A stretch of 10,433 bases of DNA from the NCBI GenBank assembly GCA_007121175.1, contig SKMG01000366.1, forward strand, positions 1 to 10,433. The letters are read 5' to 3'. Of the stretch, positions 1-7,950 are shown in pieces; the stretch's first letter is position 1, and each line of letters opens with the position of its first letter. A program made the translations under genes and the position numbers. The notes beneath the pieces were generated by a model. That model did not search any database, was not told where the DNA came from, and was given only the letters and a program-made list of their open reading frames with translations. The stretch is from Trueperaceae bacterium. GTDB lineage: Bacteria; Deinococcota; Deinococci; Deinococcales; Trueperaceae.

Positions 1-92
1 AGACTCGAGAGCACCATCGGTGTCGCCGCGAGCACGTCGATGGGGTCGAGCCGTCCCAGCCGCTCGAGGATGCGCTCTAGGTATGCGTCCAC
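1..92 (-). CDS. Unidentified protein, N-terminal fragment (runs off left edge)
   Basis: A minus-strand frame is open from a GTG at 92-90 to the window edge, 30 complete codons with no stop. It reads VDAYLERILERLGRLDPIDV and continues LAATPMVLSS (first residue Met as initiator). About 25 of 30 codons end in G or C, as in the neighbouring nuo genes, and the amphipathic Leu/Arg/Glu composition looks like a real protein start. I do not recognise the family. An in-frame GTG at 101-99 is an alternative start, but it would lie inside a TANNNT element (100-105) that I read as the promoter. The gene diverges from the rhodanese gene across a 42-base spacer. The assignment rests only on open frame, codon bias and start context. 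Confidence 0.5.
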   Translation of the reverse strand, partial: MDAYLERILERLGRLDPIDVLAATPMVLSS

Positions 93-99
93 GCGTGCC

Positions 100-105
100 A
101 CCGTA
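100..105 (-). promoter_or_regulatory. Possible -10 element for a leaderless transcript of the left-edge gene
   Basis: The minus strand reads TACGGT here, a TANNNT match, followed by 7 bases and then the GTG at 92. That spacing would put the transcription start at or next to the start codon. No clear -35 box is seen. The same bases include GGTGG, which could instead act as a weak Shine-Dalgarno sequence. This is an inference from spacing and from the known frequency of leaderless mRNAs in Deinococcus. Confidence 0.3.
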
Positions 106-123
106 CCAGCGCGGCGTCGGGCG

Positions 124-129
124 TAGCAT
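124..129 (+). promoter_or_regulatory. Possible -10 element for a leaderless rhodanese transcript
   Basis: TAGCAT, a TANNNT match, lies 5 bases before the ATG at 135. There is no Shine-Dalgarno-like purine run between it and the ATG. The spacing fits transcription starting at the A of the ATG or the base after it. No convincing -35 hexamer is seen near 101-107. Confidence 0.3.
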
Positions 130-134
130 CAGGC

Positions 135-461
135 ATGCACAGGCCCGCTGATGTACCCGAAGTCGACCCGCACGAGGCCGCTGCCGCCATCGAGAACGGC
201 GCGTACCACGTCGACGTGCGCGAGCCCGACGAGCTCAGCGTCAAGCGCATCCCCGGGGCACACAACCTGCCGCTGTCGCGCTTCTTGGAGACGTACCAGG
301 CGACGCTGCCCACGGATCGGCAGGTCGTGGTCAGCTGCCGCAGCGGCGCGCGCTCGGGACGCGTGACGGCCTTCTTACGGGAGCACGACTACGACGCTGT
401 CAACCTAGGCGGCGGCATCCTCGCGTGGGAGGAGCACGGGCTCCCGGTCGAGGAGGGCTGA
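135..461 (+). CDS. Single-domain rhodanese-like sulfurtransferase
   Basis: This is a 108-residue cytosolic protein with no signal peptide or membrane segment, the size of stand-alone rhodaneses such as GlpE. The whole chain is one rhodanese fold: an HVDVREPDE strand and turn (about residues 25-33), then IPGAHNLPL (39-47), then the active-site loop VVSCRSGARSG with catalytic Cys68, then NLGGGILAWEEHGLPV near the C-terminus. The family moves sulfane sulfur from donors such as thiosulfate or polysulfide to thiol acceptors through a persulfide on this cysteine; the donor and acceptor here cannot be told. ATG 135 is the only usable start, because the frame has a TAG at 78-80 and no ATG, GTG or TTG between. 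There is no clear ribosome binding site, which fits leaderless expression. The gene converges on the end of nuoN, and nothing links it to complex I except proximity. Confidence 0.92.
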   Translation: MHRPADVPEVDPHEAAAAIENGAYHVDVREPDELSVKRIPGAHNLPLSRFLETYQATLPTDRQVVVSCRSGARSGRVTAFLREHDYDAVNLGGGILAWEEHGLPVEEG

Positions 462-496
462 TCGCGCTATCGACCGAGACGCGGCCCGTGCACCGG

Positions 497-515
497 CGCC
501 CGCGCTCAGCGGGCG
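497..515. terminator. Possible bidirectional hairpin at the nuoN/rhodanese convergence
   Basis: A perfect 7-bp GC stem (CGCCCGC at 497-503 with GCGGGCG at 509-515) encloses a 5-base loop. It spans the nuoN stop codon and begins 36 bases after the rhodanese stop. No T-tract follows it on either strand, so it is not a standard intrinsic terminator. Its position between convergent genes is the main reason to list it; in DNA this GC-rich a stem this short can arise by chance. Confidence 0.3.
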
Positions 516-2002
516 GCCACGAACACCAAGAGGTTCTGGCCTCGGTCCAGCAGCGTGTACCAGAGCCCGGGGGCGATGCCGAGCACGATCGTGCCGATCA
601 CCGCGATGGCGATGGCGGCGCCGACGGGTCGCGAGCGGCTGGGCTGCGTGCGCACCGCACCGCTCGGCTCGCGGAAGTACATCGCCACCACCACGCGCGC
701 GTAGTACACCACGGCGACGATGCTCATGAGGATCGCCAGCGCTGCGAGGAAGCCGTGGCCGGTACCGAAGGCGCCCTGGATCACCAGCACCTTGCCGATG
801 AAGCCCGCGAAGGGCGGGATGCCGGCCAGGCTCAACAGGCACACCGCCATCGCCGCGGCGAGCCAGGGACGGCTGCGCGCCAACCCTGCGAAGCGGTCGA
901 TGCCGTCGCCGCGGTCGTCGTCGTCCATGACCTGCGTGAGGGCCGCGAAGACACCGGCGTTCATGAGCGTGTAGGCCGCTAAGTAGAAGCCCGCGGCGGC
1001 CATGCCCCGATCACCGGCCGCGAGCACCGCCAGCCCGAGGTAGCCCGCGTGCGCGACCGCGGAGTACGACAGCATGCGCTTCACACCGGGCTGCAACAGC
1101 GCCCCGAGGTTGCCGACGATCAGCGTCGCCCCGACCAGCACCACCAGCACGCCCGGCAACAGACCTCCGAAGACGCCGGGCTCGAGGCTGGCGAACACCG
1201 TCGCGGCGATGCGCAGCAGCGCCCCGAAGGCGGCCGTCTTCACGACCACCGACATGAAGGTCGTGACCGGCGTGGGCGCGCCGGTGTAGACGTCGGGCGC
1301 CCACTGGTGGAACGGTGCGAGCGCGACCTTGAAGCCGAGCCCGGCGAGCAGGAAGGCCCCTCCGAGCAGGGCGACGAGGTTCGCCTCGAAGCCGCTGGCC
1401 GAGAACGCCGCCATCAGGTTGGCGTAGTCGAAGTGGCCGCCGGCTCCGTAGGTCAGGGCGATGCCGTAGATGAACAAGGCCGAGGCGAAGGCGCCGAGCA
1501 GGAAGTACTTCAGGCCCGCCTCCTGGCTCTGACGGAGGTCGGAGCGCCAGGCAGCGAGGACGTACACCGGCAGCGACAGGATCTCGAGCCCGAGCAAGAG
1601 CGTGATCAGGTCGCCGGCCGAGACCATCACCACCCCGCCCGTGGCCGATAGCAGCAGCAAGGGGAAGTACTCGGGATGGTCGAGCCGCATCCTCTCGAGG
1701 GTGCCCTGGCCCACCAGCACCGCCAGCGCGGTGCCGAGCAGGATCACCAGGGTCAGCGCGCTGGCGTGCGCGTCGGCCAGGTAGCGCAGGCCGAAGCCCG
1801 ACTCGGCCACCCCGTGCTGGGCCTCCATCAGCAGGTGGAACGCGAAGACCGCCGCTCCGGCGATGCCGGTCAGCGCCACCCCCGCCAAGAAGCCGCGGTC
1901 TTGCTGGAAGACCGCCAGCAGCAGCGTGAGCAAGGCGAAGCCGAACAGGATCAGCGCCGGGGCGAGGACCGACCAGACGATGAAGCCCTCGGGCACGGTC
2001 AT
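506..2002 (-). CDS. nuoN: NADH-quinone oxidoreductase subunit N (antiporter-like)
   Basis: NuoN is one of the three antiporter-like proton-pumping subunits of the complex I membrane arm, homologous to NuoL, NuoM and Mrp antiporter subunits. The 498-residue product is almost entirely hydrophobic helices, the usual size for the family. Key charged membrane residues are in place: Glu140 in the LGLEILSLPVYVLA helix (TM5 glutamate), Lys225 in GLGFKVALAPFHQWAPD, Lys255 in SVVVKTAAFGALLR and Lys404 in PPFAGFIGKV. A run of four aspartates (360-363) precedes the IDRFAGLARSRPW loop. The start is ATG 2002, which overlaps the nuoM stop as ATGA and has a near-perfect Shine-Dalgarno at 2008-2016. It is the last gene of the operon; the next gene is convergent. 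Confidence 0.97.
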   Translation of the reverse strand: MTVPEGFIVWSVLAPALILFGFALLTLLLAVFQQDRGFLAGVALTGIAGAAVFAFHLLMEAQHGVAESGFGLRYLADAHASALTLVILLGTALAVLVGQGTLERMRLDHPEYFPLLLLSATGGVVMVSAGDLITLLLGLEILSLPVYVLAAWRSDLRQSQEAGLKYFLLGAFASALFIYGIALTYGAGGHFDYANLMAAFSASGFEANLVALLGGAFLLAGLGFKVALAPFHQWAPDVYTGAPTPVTTFMSVVVKTAAFGALLRIAATVFASLEPGVFGGLLPGVLVVLVGATLIVGNLGALLQPGVKRMLSYSAVAHAGYLGLAVLAAGDRGMAAAGFYLAAYTLMNAGVFAALTQVMDDDDRGDGIDRFAGLARSRPWLAAAMAVCLLSLAGIPPFAGFIGKVLVIQGAFGTGHGFLAALAILMSIVAVVYYARVVVAMYFREPSGAVRTQPSRSRPVGAAIAIAVIGTIVLGIAPGLWYTLLDRGQNLLVFVAAR

Positions 2003-3540
2003 CGCTCCACCTCCTCGAACGCTGCGAGCGGCTCGTTGACAGCGGCCCCCTCGAACGCCGCGAGCGCCTCGGTGACAGCGGGGGCCTCGAACGCTGCGAG
2101 CGGCTCGGCGCGAGCCGCCGCCTGCTGCACCTGCCTGACGGTGACCGAGGCGTCGGCCTGGAAAGCGCGCAACGGCGGGGCCGGCGCCAGACCCAGCCAG
2201 AGGGTGCCGGCGACGATCGGGGCGAGCACCACCACCTCGAGCGGCCGCAGGTCGACCACCGGGGTCGGCTCCGGCCCCTGGTAGAGGCGCTGGTAGAGGT
2301 TGACGCCGTACACGCCGGCGGCGATCACGGCGACCAGCGCCAGCACGCCGGCGGCGCTGCTGGCCTGGAAGGCCCCCAGGAGCGCCAGGAACTCGCCGGG
2401 GAAGTTCGCGAGGCCGGGCACCCCGATGCTGGCGAAGAGCACCAACAGCGTCGTCGCTGCCAGGGCGGGGGCGGAGGACGCCAGACCACCGTACGAGTCG
2501 GCATCGAAGGAGCCGCGGCGCGCGTGCAGCATGCCCGAGATCAGGAACATGCCGCCGGTGGTGACCATCTGCGCGGCCAGCAGGTACATGGCGCCCGAGA
2601 GGCCTGCTAGGTGCAACCCGAACAGGCCTACCGCCACCAGCCCCATGTGCGACAGCGAGGCGTAGGCCAAGAGCCGCTTCAGGTGATGCTGGCGGGCCGC
2701 GATCACCGCCGCGTAGGCGGCCGTGAAGGCGCCCAGCGCCAACAGCCAGGGCGCGGCCTGGACGGCGCCTTCGGGCAGGAGCGGCAGCGCCCAGGCGAAC
2801 ATGCCGAAGCCGCCGACCTTGTAGAGCGCGCCGGCGACGTCGGCGGCCCCAGATGGGTGGTTCTGCTCATGGAAGTCCACCAGCCAGTGGTGGACCGGGA
2901 ACAGCGGCAGCTTGACCGCGAACGCCAGCGCGAAGCCGGCGAACAGCCAGGTCTGGGTGAGGACGTCGAGGGTCTCGCTGGCCGCGAGCAGGTCGACGAA
3001 CAGGTAGCTCTCGGCTCCGGACAGAGGCCGGATCGCAGCCACGCTGAGCAGCATCGCGAACGACCCGGCGACCGCGTAGAGCAGGTACTTGAGCGTCGCC
3101 TGACGCCGTTGGGTCCCGCCCCAGCCCGCCAGCATCGCCAGCGACGGCAGCAGCGTGAACTCCCAGAAGACGTAGAACAGCACCAGGTCACGCGCCAGGA
3201 AGAGGCCCATGAGCCCGCCCCACATCGCGAACAGCGCCGACAGGAAGCGGTTCGGGTTCACCTCGACGCGCAGCGATGCCCACAGCGCCGTCGGCAGCAT
3301 GACCAGGCTGGCGACCAGCGCCAGGATGCCGCCGGCGTAGTTCGGGTCGAGCGCGAGGTAGGCGCCGAAGCCCGGGATCCACGGTGTGAGGAGACCGGCG
3401 CTCCCCGGCAGCAGCGTGGCGGTCACGAAGGTGATGAGCGCGCCGACGAGCGCGATGCCCCGCACCGCCACCGGGGTGCGCACGAAGAGCAGCACGACCG
3501 CGGTGACCAGGGGCAGCAGGATCAGCAGCAGCGAGATCAT
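1999..3540 (-). CDS. nuoM: NADH-quinone oxidoreductase subunit M (antiporter-like), with repetitive C-terminal tail
   Basis: NuoM is the middle antiporter-like proton-pumping subunit of complex I. The product has 513 residues and multiple membrane helices. Visible functional residues are Glu127 in LFYVFWEFTLLP (TM5 glutamate), Lys210 in FAVKLPLFPVHHWL, Lys241 in ALYKVGGFGM and Glu383 in ANFPGEFLALLGAF, matching the proton-path residues known from E. coli NuoM. The loop FHEQNHPSGAADVAG resembles Thermus Nqo13 rather than the more common Pro-Thr type, which supports a Deinococcota origin. After the last helix (around residue 455) there is an unusual tail of nearly 60 residues. It ends in a 12-residue repeat: EPLAAFE at 479, EALAAFE at 491 and EPLAAFE at 503. 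The start ATG 3540 overlaps the nuoL stop as ATGA, and its Shine-Dalgarno is weak, so initiation probably depends on coupling. The stop overlaps nuoN. Confidence 0.97.
   Translation of the reverse strand: MISLLLILLPLVTAVVLLFVRTPVAVRGIALVGALITFVTATLLPGSAGLLTPWIPGFGAYLALDPNYAGGILALVASLVMLPTALWASLRVEVNPNRFLSALFAMWGGLMGLFLARDLVLFYVFWEFTLLPSLAMLAGWGGTQRRQATLKYLLYAVAGSFAMLLSVAAIRPLSGAESYLFVDLLAASETLDVLTQTWLFAGFALAFAVKLPLFPVHHWLVDFHEQNHPSGAADVAGALYKVGGFGMFAWALPLLPEGAVQAAPWLLALGAFTAAYAAVIAARQHHLKRLLAYASLSHMGLVAVGLFGLHLAGLSGAMYLLAAQMVTTGGMFLISGMLHARRGSFDADSYGGLASSAPALAATTLLVLFASIGVPGLANFPGEFLALLGAFQASSAAGVLALVAVIAAGVYGVNLYQRLYQGPEPTPVVDLRPLEVVVLAPIVAGTLWLGLAPAPPLRAFQADASVTVRQVQQAAARAEPLAAFEAPAVTEALAAFEGAAVNEPLAAFEEVER
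2008..2016 (-). promoter_or_regulatory. Strong ribosome binding site of nuoN, inside nuoM
   Basis: The minus strand reads GAGGAGGTG, almost fully complementary to the 16S rRNA 3' end, 5 bases before ATG 2002. It encodes the final Glu-Glu-Val part of NuoM, so the nuoM tail sequence is partly constrained by nuoN translation. It fixes the nuoN start. Confidence 0.8.
2014..2107 (-). repeat. 36-bp in-frame tandem repeat, about 2.6 copies, in the nuoM 3' end
   Basis: On the plus strand, units beginning CTCGAACGC start at 2014, 2050 and 2086, an exact 36-base period. Units 1 and 2 agree at 30 of 36 positions. Units 1 and 3 are identical over their first 22 bases (2014-2035 and 2086-2107), after which unit 3 diverges. 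The period is 12 codons, so copy changes would not shift the frame. The encoded motif is E-P/A-LAAFE followed by a five-residue linker. Confidence 0.9.
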
Positions 3541-5462
3541 GAGCGCACCACCGCGAGCAGCACCACGAACACGATCGCGACCATCCCGACGAACATCGTG
3601 AGCGCGTAGTCGCGCACGAAGCCGGTCTGCCAGAGGGTGATGCCGCGGGCCAACCAGCCGGTGGTGGTCACGCTCGCGGCCAGGCCGCGGTCGAGGACGT
3701 CACGGTCGAGGACCGCCAGCGCCGCCGAGGTCCCCTCGGCCGGTGCCACCGCGGCGTTGCGGTAGAGCGTGTCGAAGCCGGCGCCGCTGCGGGCGAAGGC
3801 GGCCAGGCGCCCGCTTCCCAGGCGGGAGACCGGCACCCCGCGCTGCACCATGTAGAGCCACCACGACATCGCGAGCCCGATCAGGCTGGCGAGCACCGCG
3901 ACGCCGACGAGCAGCCACTCGATCCACAGCGGCGGGAAGGCGAACGGCGCGGTGCCGGTGACCGGCTCCAGGTAGGGAGCGATCCAGTTGGGGAAGGCGA
4001 ACGCCGGCAGGCCGATGTAGCCGACGACCACGGTGGCCGCAGCCAGGACGACGAGCGGGATGGTCATTACCCGAGGCGACTCGTGCACGCGTCCGCGCGC
4101 CTCGACCGAGAGACGCGGCTCGCCCTCGAACACCACCAAGTACCAGCGCCCCATGTACAGGGCGGTGAGCGTCGCCGAGAGCAGCAGCACGCCGTAGAGC
4201 AGCGGCGCCCCGTATCCGGCCAGCAACGTCGAGGCGAAGGTGTGCAGGAGGATCGCGTCCTTGCTGAAGAAGCCCGCCAACAGCGGCACCCCCGCGATCG
4301 CCAGGGTGCCGATGAGGGCCGTGATCGCGGTCGTCGGCATGAAGCGGCGCAGCCCGCCCATGCGGCGCACGTCCTGTTCGCCGCCCAAGGCGTGGATGAC
4401 GCTGCCGGCGGACAAGAACAACAGCGCCTTGAAGCTCGCGTGGGTCAACACGTGGAAGATGCCGACCCAGTATGCACCGACGCCCACCGCCACGAACATG
4501 AAGCCGAGCTGGCTGATGGTGGAGTAGGCCAGGATCCGCTTGATGTCGGTCTGCGCCAACGCCACGATCGCGGCGAGCAGCGCGGTGAGGCCTCCAACCC
4601 AGGCGACCACCGCCGAGGCGTCGGGGCTCTGCGCGAAGAGCGGCGCACTGCGAGCAACCAGGTAGACGCCGGCGGTGACCATGGTCGCCGCGTGGATGAG
4701 CGCCGAGACCGGCGTCGGGCCGGCCATCGCGTCCGGTAGCCACACCTGCAGTGGGAGCTGCGCACTCTTGCCGGCCGCGGCCACCATCAGCAGCACTCCG
4801 ATGCCGGTCAGAGCCCCCGCGCCGAAGGCGAACGTGCTCGCCGCGGCGCCGATGTCGGCGATCTGGAGCGTGCCGAAGGTGCGGTACATCAGGAACATCG
4901 CCAGCAGGAAGCCGGTGTCGCCGATACGGTTGACGATGTAGGCCTTCCTGGCCGCGTCGGGATTGCGCTTCTGCCGGTACCAGAAGCCGATGAGCAGGAA
5001 CGAGCAGACGCCGACGCCCTCCCAGCCCACGAACATGAGCAGGTACGAGTCGGCCATCACCAGCACCAGCATCGCGGCTATGAACAGGTTCAGGGCGGAG
5101 AAGTAGCGCGCGTAGCCGTCGTCGCCGTGCATGTAGCCCAGCGAGTAGAGGTGGATCAGCGCCCCCACACCGGTGATCATCAGCATCATCAGGAGCGACA
5201 GCTGATCGAGGTGGAAACCGAGCGCGAGGTCGAGCCCAGCGACCGGCAGGTAGTCCCACAGGCGGACCGCCACGCCTACCTCGCGGCGCCCGAAGGTGGC
5301 GAAGGCGAGCAGCGAGAGCACGAAGCCGAGCGCGACCGCGGCGGTCGCGAGGTACCCGGGCCACGGCTCGCGCAGCCTGCGTCCGAACAGGCCGTTGACG
5401 ACGGCACCGAGCAGCGCGATGAAAGGCGCCAGTGCCGCCCAGGAGACCGGGTCGCCGGTCAC
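3537..5462 (-). CDS. nuoL: NADH-quinone oxidoreductase subunit L (antiporter-like)
   Basis: NuoL is the distal antiporter-like proton-pumping subunit of complex I, with a long lateral helix running back along the membrane arm. The 641-residue product has the family length. Proton-path residues are present: Glu148 in FVGWEGVGVCSFLLIGFWY, Lys232 in AAAGKSAQLPLQVWLPDAM, His257 in SALIHAATMVTAGVYL, Lys345 in THASFKALLFLSAGSVIHA and Lys401 in LAGFFSKDAILLH. The C-terminal part (from about residue 520) alternates hydrophobic segments with a charged stretch (VSRLGSGRLAAFARSGAGF), followed by a last membrane helix (FVGMVAIVFVVLLAVV), as expected for the lateral helix and its anchor. The start is GTG 5462, overlapping the nuoK stop as GTGA, with a Shine-Dalgarno at 5468-5474. 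The stop overlaps nuoM. Confidence 0.98.
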   Translation of the reverse strand: MTGDPVSWAALAPFIALLGAVVNGLFGRRLREPWPGYLATAAVALGFVLSLLAFATFGRREVGVAVRLWDYLPVAGLDLALGFHLDQLSLLMMLMITGVGALIHLYSLGYMHGDDGYARYFSALNLFIAAMLVLVMADSYLLMFVGWEGVGVCSFLLIGFWYRQKRNPDAARKAYIVNRIGDTGFLLAMFLMYRTFGTLQIADIGAAASTFAFGAGALTGIGVLLMVAAAGKSAQLPLQVWLPDAMAGPTPVSALIHAATMVTAGVYLVARSAPLFAQSPDASAVVAWVGGLTALLAAIVALAQTDIKRILAYSTISQLGFMFVAVGVGAYWVGIFHVLTHASFKALLFLSAGSVIHALGGEQDVRRMGGLRRFMPTTAITALIGTLAIAGVPLLAGFFSKDAILLHTFASTLLAGYGAPLLYGVLLLSATLTALYMGRWYLVVFEGEPRLSVEARGRVHESPRVMTIPLVVLAAATVVVGYIGLPAFAFPNWIAPYLEPVTGTAPFAFPPLWIEWLLVGVAVLASLIGLAMSWWLYMVQRGVPVSRLGSGRLAAFARSGAGFDTLYRNAAVAPAEGTSAALAVLDRDVLDRGLAASVTTTGWLARGITLWQTGFVRDYALTMFVGMVAIVFVVLLAVVRS

Positions 5463-5779
5463 AGCCGCACCTCTGCCAAGGCGTTGACGTCCGTGCTGGC
5501 GCGGTTGCGGAAGATCGCCACCAGGATGCCCAGACCGATGGCGACCTCGGCCGCCGCAACGGACAGGATGATGAAGACGGCCGTCTGGCCGCTGATGCCT
5601 GTGAGCGCCCCGGTGCCGGCCCAGTGGTAGGCGTAGGCGACCAGGGCGAGATTGGCGGCGTTCAGCATGAGCTCGACCGACAAGAAGATCATGATGGCGC
5701 TGCGCCGGGTGAGCACGCCGACCGCTCCGATGCTGAACAGCACGCCGGAGAGCGCGACGTAGGCTTCGGTGGGCACCAC
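5459..5779 (-). CDS. nuoK: NADH-quinone oxidoreductase subunit K
   Basis: NuoK is a three-helix membrane subunit of complex I, homologous to MrpC, that lies between NuoJ and the antiporter-like subunits and carries part of the central charged axis. The 106-residue product shows helix 1 (about 7-23), helix 2 with Glu36 in IFLSVELMLNAANLALVAY, and helix 3 with Glu78 in LSVAAAEVAIGLGILVAIF. Both membrane glutamates match the essential pair of the family. The stretch GVLTRRSAIMIFLSVELMLN is very close to Thermus Nqo11 as I recall it. The start is ambiguous between two consecutive GTG codons at 5779 and 5776, and no ATG is near. The first lies one base after the nuoJ stop, so coupling is likely, and no good Shine-Dalgarno is seen. 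The stop overlaps nuoL. Confidence 0.97.
   Translation of the reverse strand: MVPTEAYVALSGVLFSIGAVGVLTRRSAIMIFLSVELMLNAANLALVAYAYHWAGTGALTGISGQTAVFIILSVAAAEVAIGLGILVAIFRNRASTDVNALAEVRL
5468..5474 (-). promoter_or_regulatory. Ribosome binding site of nuoL
   Basis: The minus strand reads AGAGGTG, 5 bases before GTG 5462. It supports the GTG start of nuoL, which has no suitable ATG nearby. Confidence 0.6.
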
Positions 5780-5780
5780 C

Positions 5781-6376
<596 letters not shown>

Positions 6377-6377
<1 letters not shown>

Positions 6378-6904
6378 CAGTAGTCCACGCCCTCCAGCTC
6401 GGGTCGGGACGGTGCCTCGAAGCCGATATGGACGTCGACGCCCTTGGCCGCCGCTTCGCGCCGCTGCCACTTGCCGCCCCTCACGCCCACCAGCATGTCT
6501 TCCTTGCGGTAGACGAAGTCCTGGTAGCGGAAGTCCGCGAGCTCGAACTCGTGGCCGAGCACCACCGCGCCGGTCGGGCAGGCCTCCTCGCAGAAGCCGC
6601 AGAAGATGCAGCGCAGCATGTTGATCTCGTAGATCGAGGCGTAGCGCTCGCCGGCCGACACGGGATGCTCCGGGTCGTTCTCGGCGGCCTCGACGTAGAT
6701 CGCGTAGGCCGGGCAGGCCGCCGCGCAGAGGCTACAACCGATGCACTTCTCGAGCCCGGTGTCGGGGTGCCTGAGCAGGTGGTGACGACCGCGGAACCGC
6801 GCCTTGATCTGCACCGGCTCGTCGGGATACTGGACGGTCACGGGCTTCTTGAACAGGTGCCCGAGCGTGACACCCATGCCCTTGGCGATGTCAAGGACGC
6901 TCAC
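6377..6904 (-). CDS. nuoI: NADH-quinone oxidoreductase subunit I (2x[4Fe-4S] ferredoxin-like)
   Basis: NuoI carries clusters N6a and N6b, which pass electrons from NuoG to N2 at the quinone site. The 175-residue product has two ferredoxin motifs: C54-x2-C57-x2-C60-x3-C64 and C99-x2-C102-x2-C105-x3-C109. By analogy with the family, C54, C57, C60 and C109 hold N6a, and C99, C102, C105 and C64 hold N6b. The segments [20 protein letters not shown] and [10 protein letters not shown] are nearly identical to Thermus Nqo9 as I recall it, and the LEG motif near the C-terminus is also shared. The start is GTG 6904, set by a strong Shine-Dalgarno at 6910-6917. A 33-base gap separates it from nuoH, the largest in the cluster. 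The stop overlaps nuoJ. Confidence 0.98.
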
Positions 6905-6909
6905 GATGG

Positions 6910-6917
6910 CCCTCCTC
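6910..6917 (-). promoter_or_regulatory. Ribosome binding site of nuoI
   Basis: The minus strand reads GAGGAGGG, 5 bases before GTG 6904. It lies in the only intergenic gap of any size in the operon (6905-6937) and shows that nuoI can initiate independently from a GTG. Confidence 0.75.
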
Positions 6918-6937
6918 GCTGGGTCGCGGCGTACGCG

Positions 6938-7950
6938 CTAGAGCACAAACGCGATCACCGCCCCGGTCAACAGCGTCGCAGCGAGCGCCACCTCGAAGAG
7001 GTAGAGCCAGCCGAAGCGCATGAGCTGGTCGTAGCGGAAGCGCGGCAACGAGGCGCGCAACCAGATGAAGAGGAACATGAAGATCGCCATCTTGAGCACC
7101 AGCCAGACGATCGGCCACTCGCTGCTGCCCGGGATCAACCGCTCCACGACGGCCGGGCCGCGGTAGCCGCCCAGGAAGAGCGTGCTGATGAAGGCGGCCG
7201 CCGTCATCATGTTGACGTACTCCGCCATCTGGTAGAGCGCCCACTTGATGCTGGAGTACTCGGTCATGTAGCCCGCGACGATCTCCTGCTCGGCCTCCGG
7301 CAGGTCGAACGGCGTACGGTTGACCTCCGCGATCGCCGAGATCACGAAGGCGACGAAGGCGATCGCGAGCGGTGGCCAGAGCCAGGGGCTCACCGTCCAC
7401 ACGCCGAACTCGACGATCTCGCGCAGGTTGAGGGTGCCGGCGATCATGATCACCGACAGCACCGAGAGCCCGAGGCCCAGCTCGTAGGAGATGATCTGCG
7501 CCGAGGACCTGAGCGAGCCGAGCAGGGCGTACTTGCTGTTCGACGCCCAGCCGCCCAGGAAGATCCCGTACACGCCGACCGAGGTCACCGCCAGGATGTA
7601 GAGCACGCCGATGTCGAGGTCGACCACCCAGGGATTCAACCCGAACAGGCTCCCGGCTGGGCCGCCGGGGATGGCGCCGAAGGCAGAGAGCGCGAAGACG
7701 ATCGAGATCGTCGGCGCCAGCACGTACACGACCTTGTCGGCGTTCGTCACGATGATGTCTTCCTTGAAGACCGACTTGATGGCGTCTGCCATCGGCTGCA
7801 GCAGGCCGAAGGGGCCGGTCCGGTTGGGTCCGCGGCGGTGCTGCATGCGGCCGAGCAGACGCCGCTCGATGAGCGTCATGTAGGCGAACGCCCCGAGCAG
7901 CAACAGGCACAGCACCAGCGCCTTGATGAAGGTGACCCACAGCGGATCCA

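Noticed and set aside
3700..5559. Minus-strand open frame of about 620 codons overlapping nuoL in another frame.
   Set aside because: The nuoL frame has the correct length, conserved charged residues and coupled start and stop. The alternative is Arg-rich and without hydrophobic helices.
6378..6470. An upstream extension of nuoJ by 31 residues.
   Set aside because: The added segment is an out-of-frame reading of nuoI. ATG 6377 gives the canonical hydrophobic NuoJ N-terminus and a TGATG overlap.
6905..6937. The 33-base nuoH-nuoI gap as an internal promoter or a lost small gene.
   Set aside because: It is explained by the strong nuoI Shine-Dalgarno. I see no convincing -10/-35 pair, and the 8-bp palindrome at 6929-6936 is too short to mean much.
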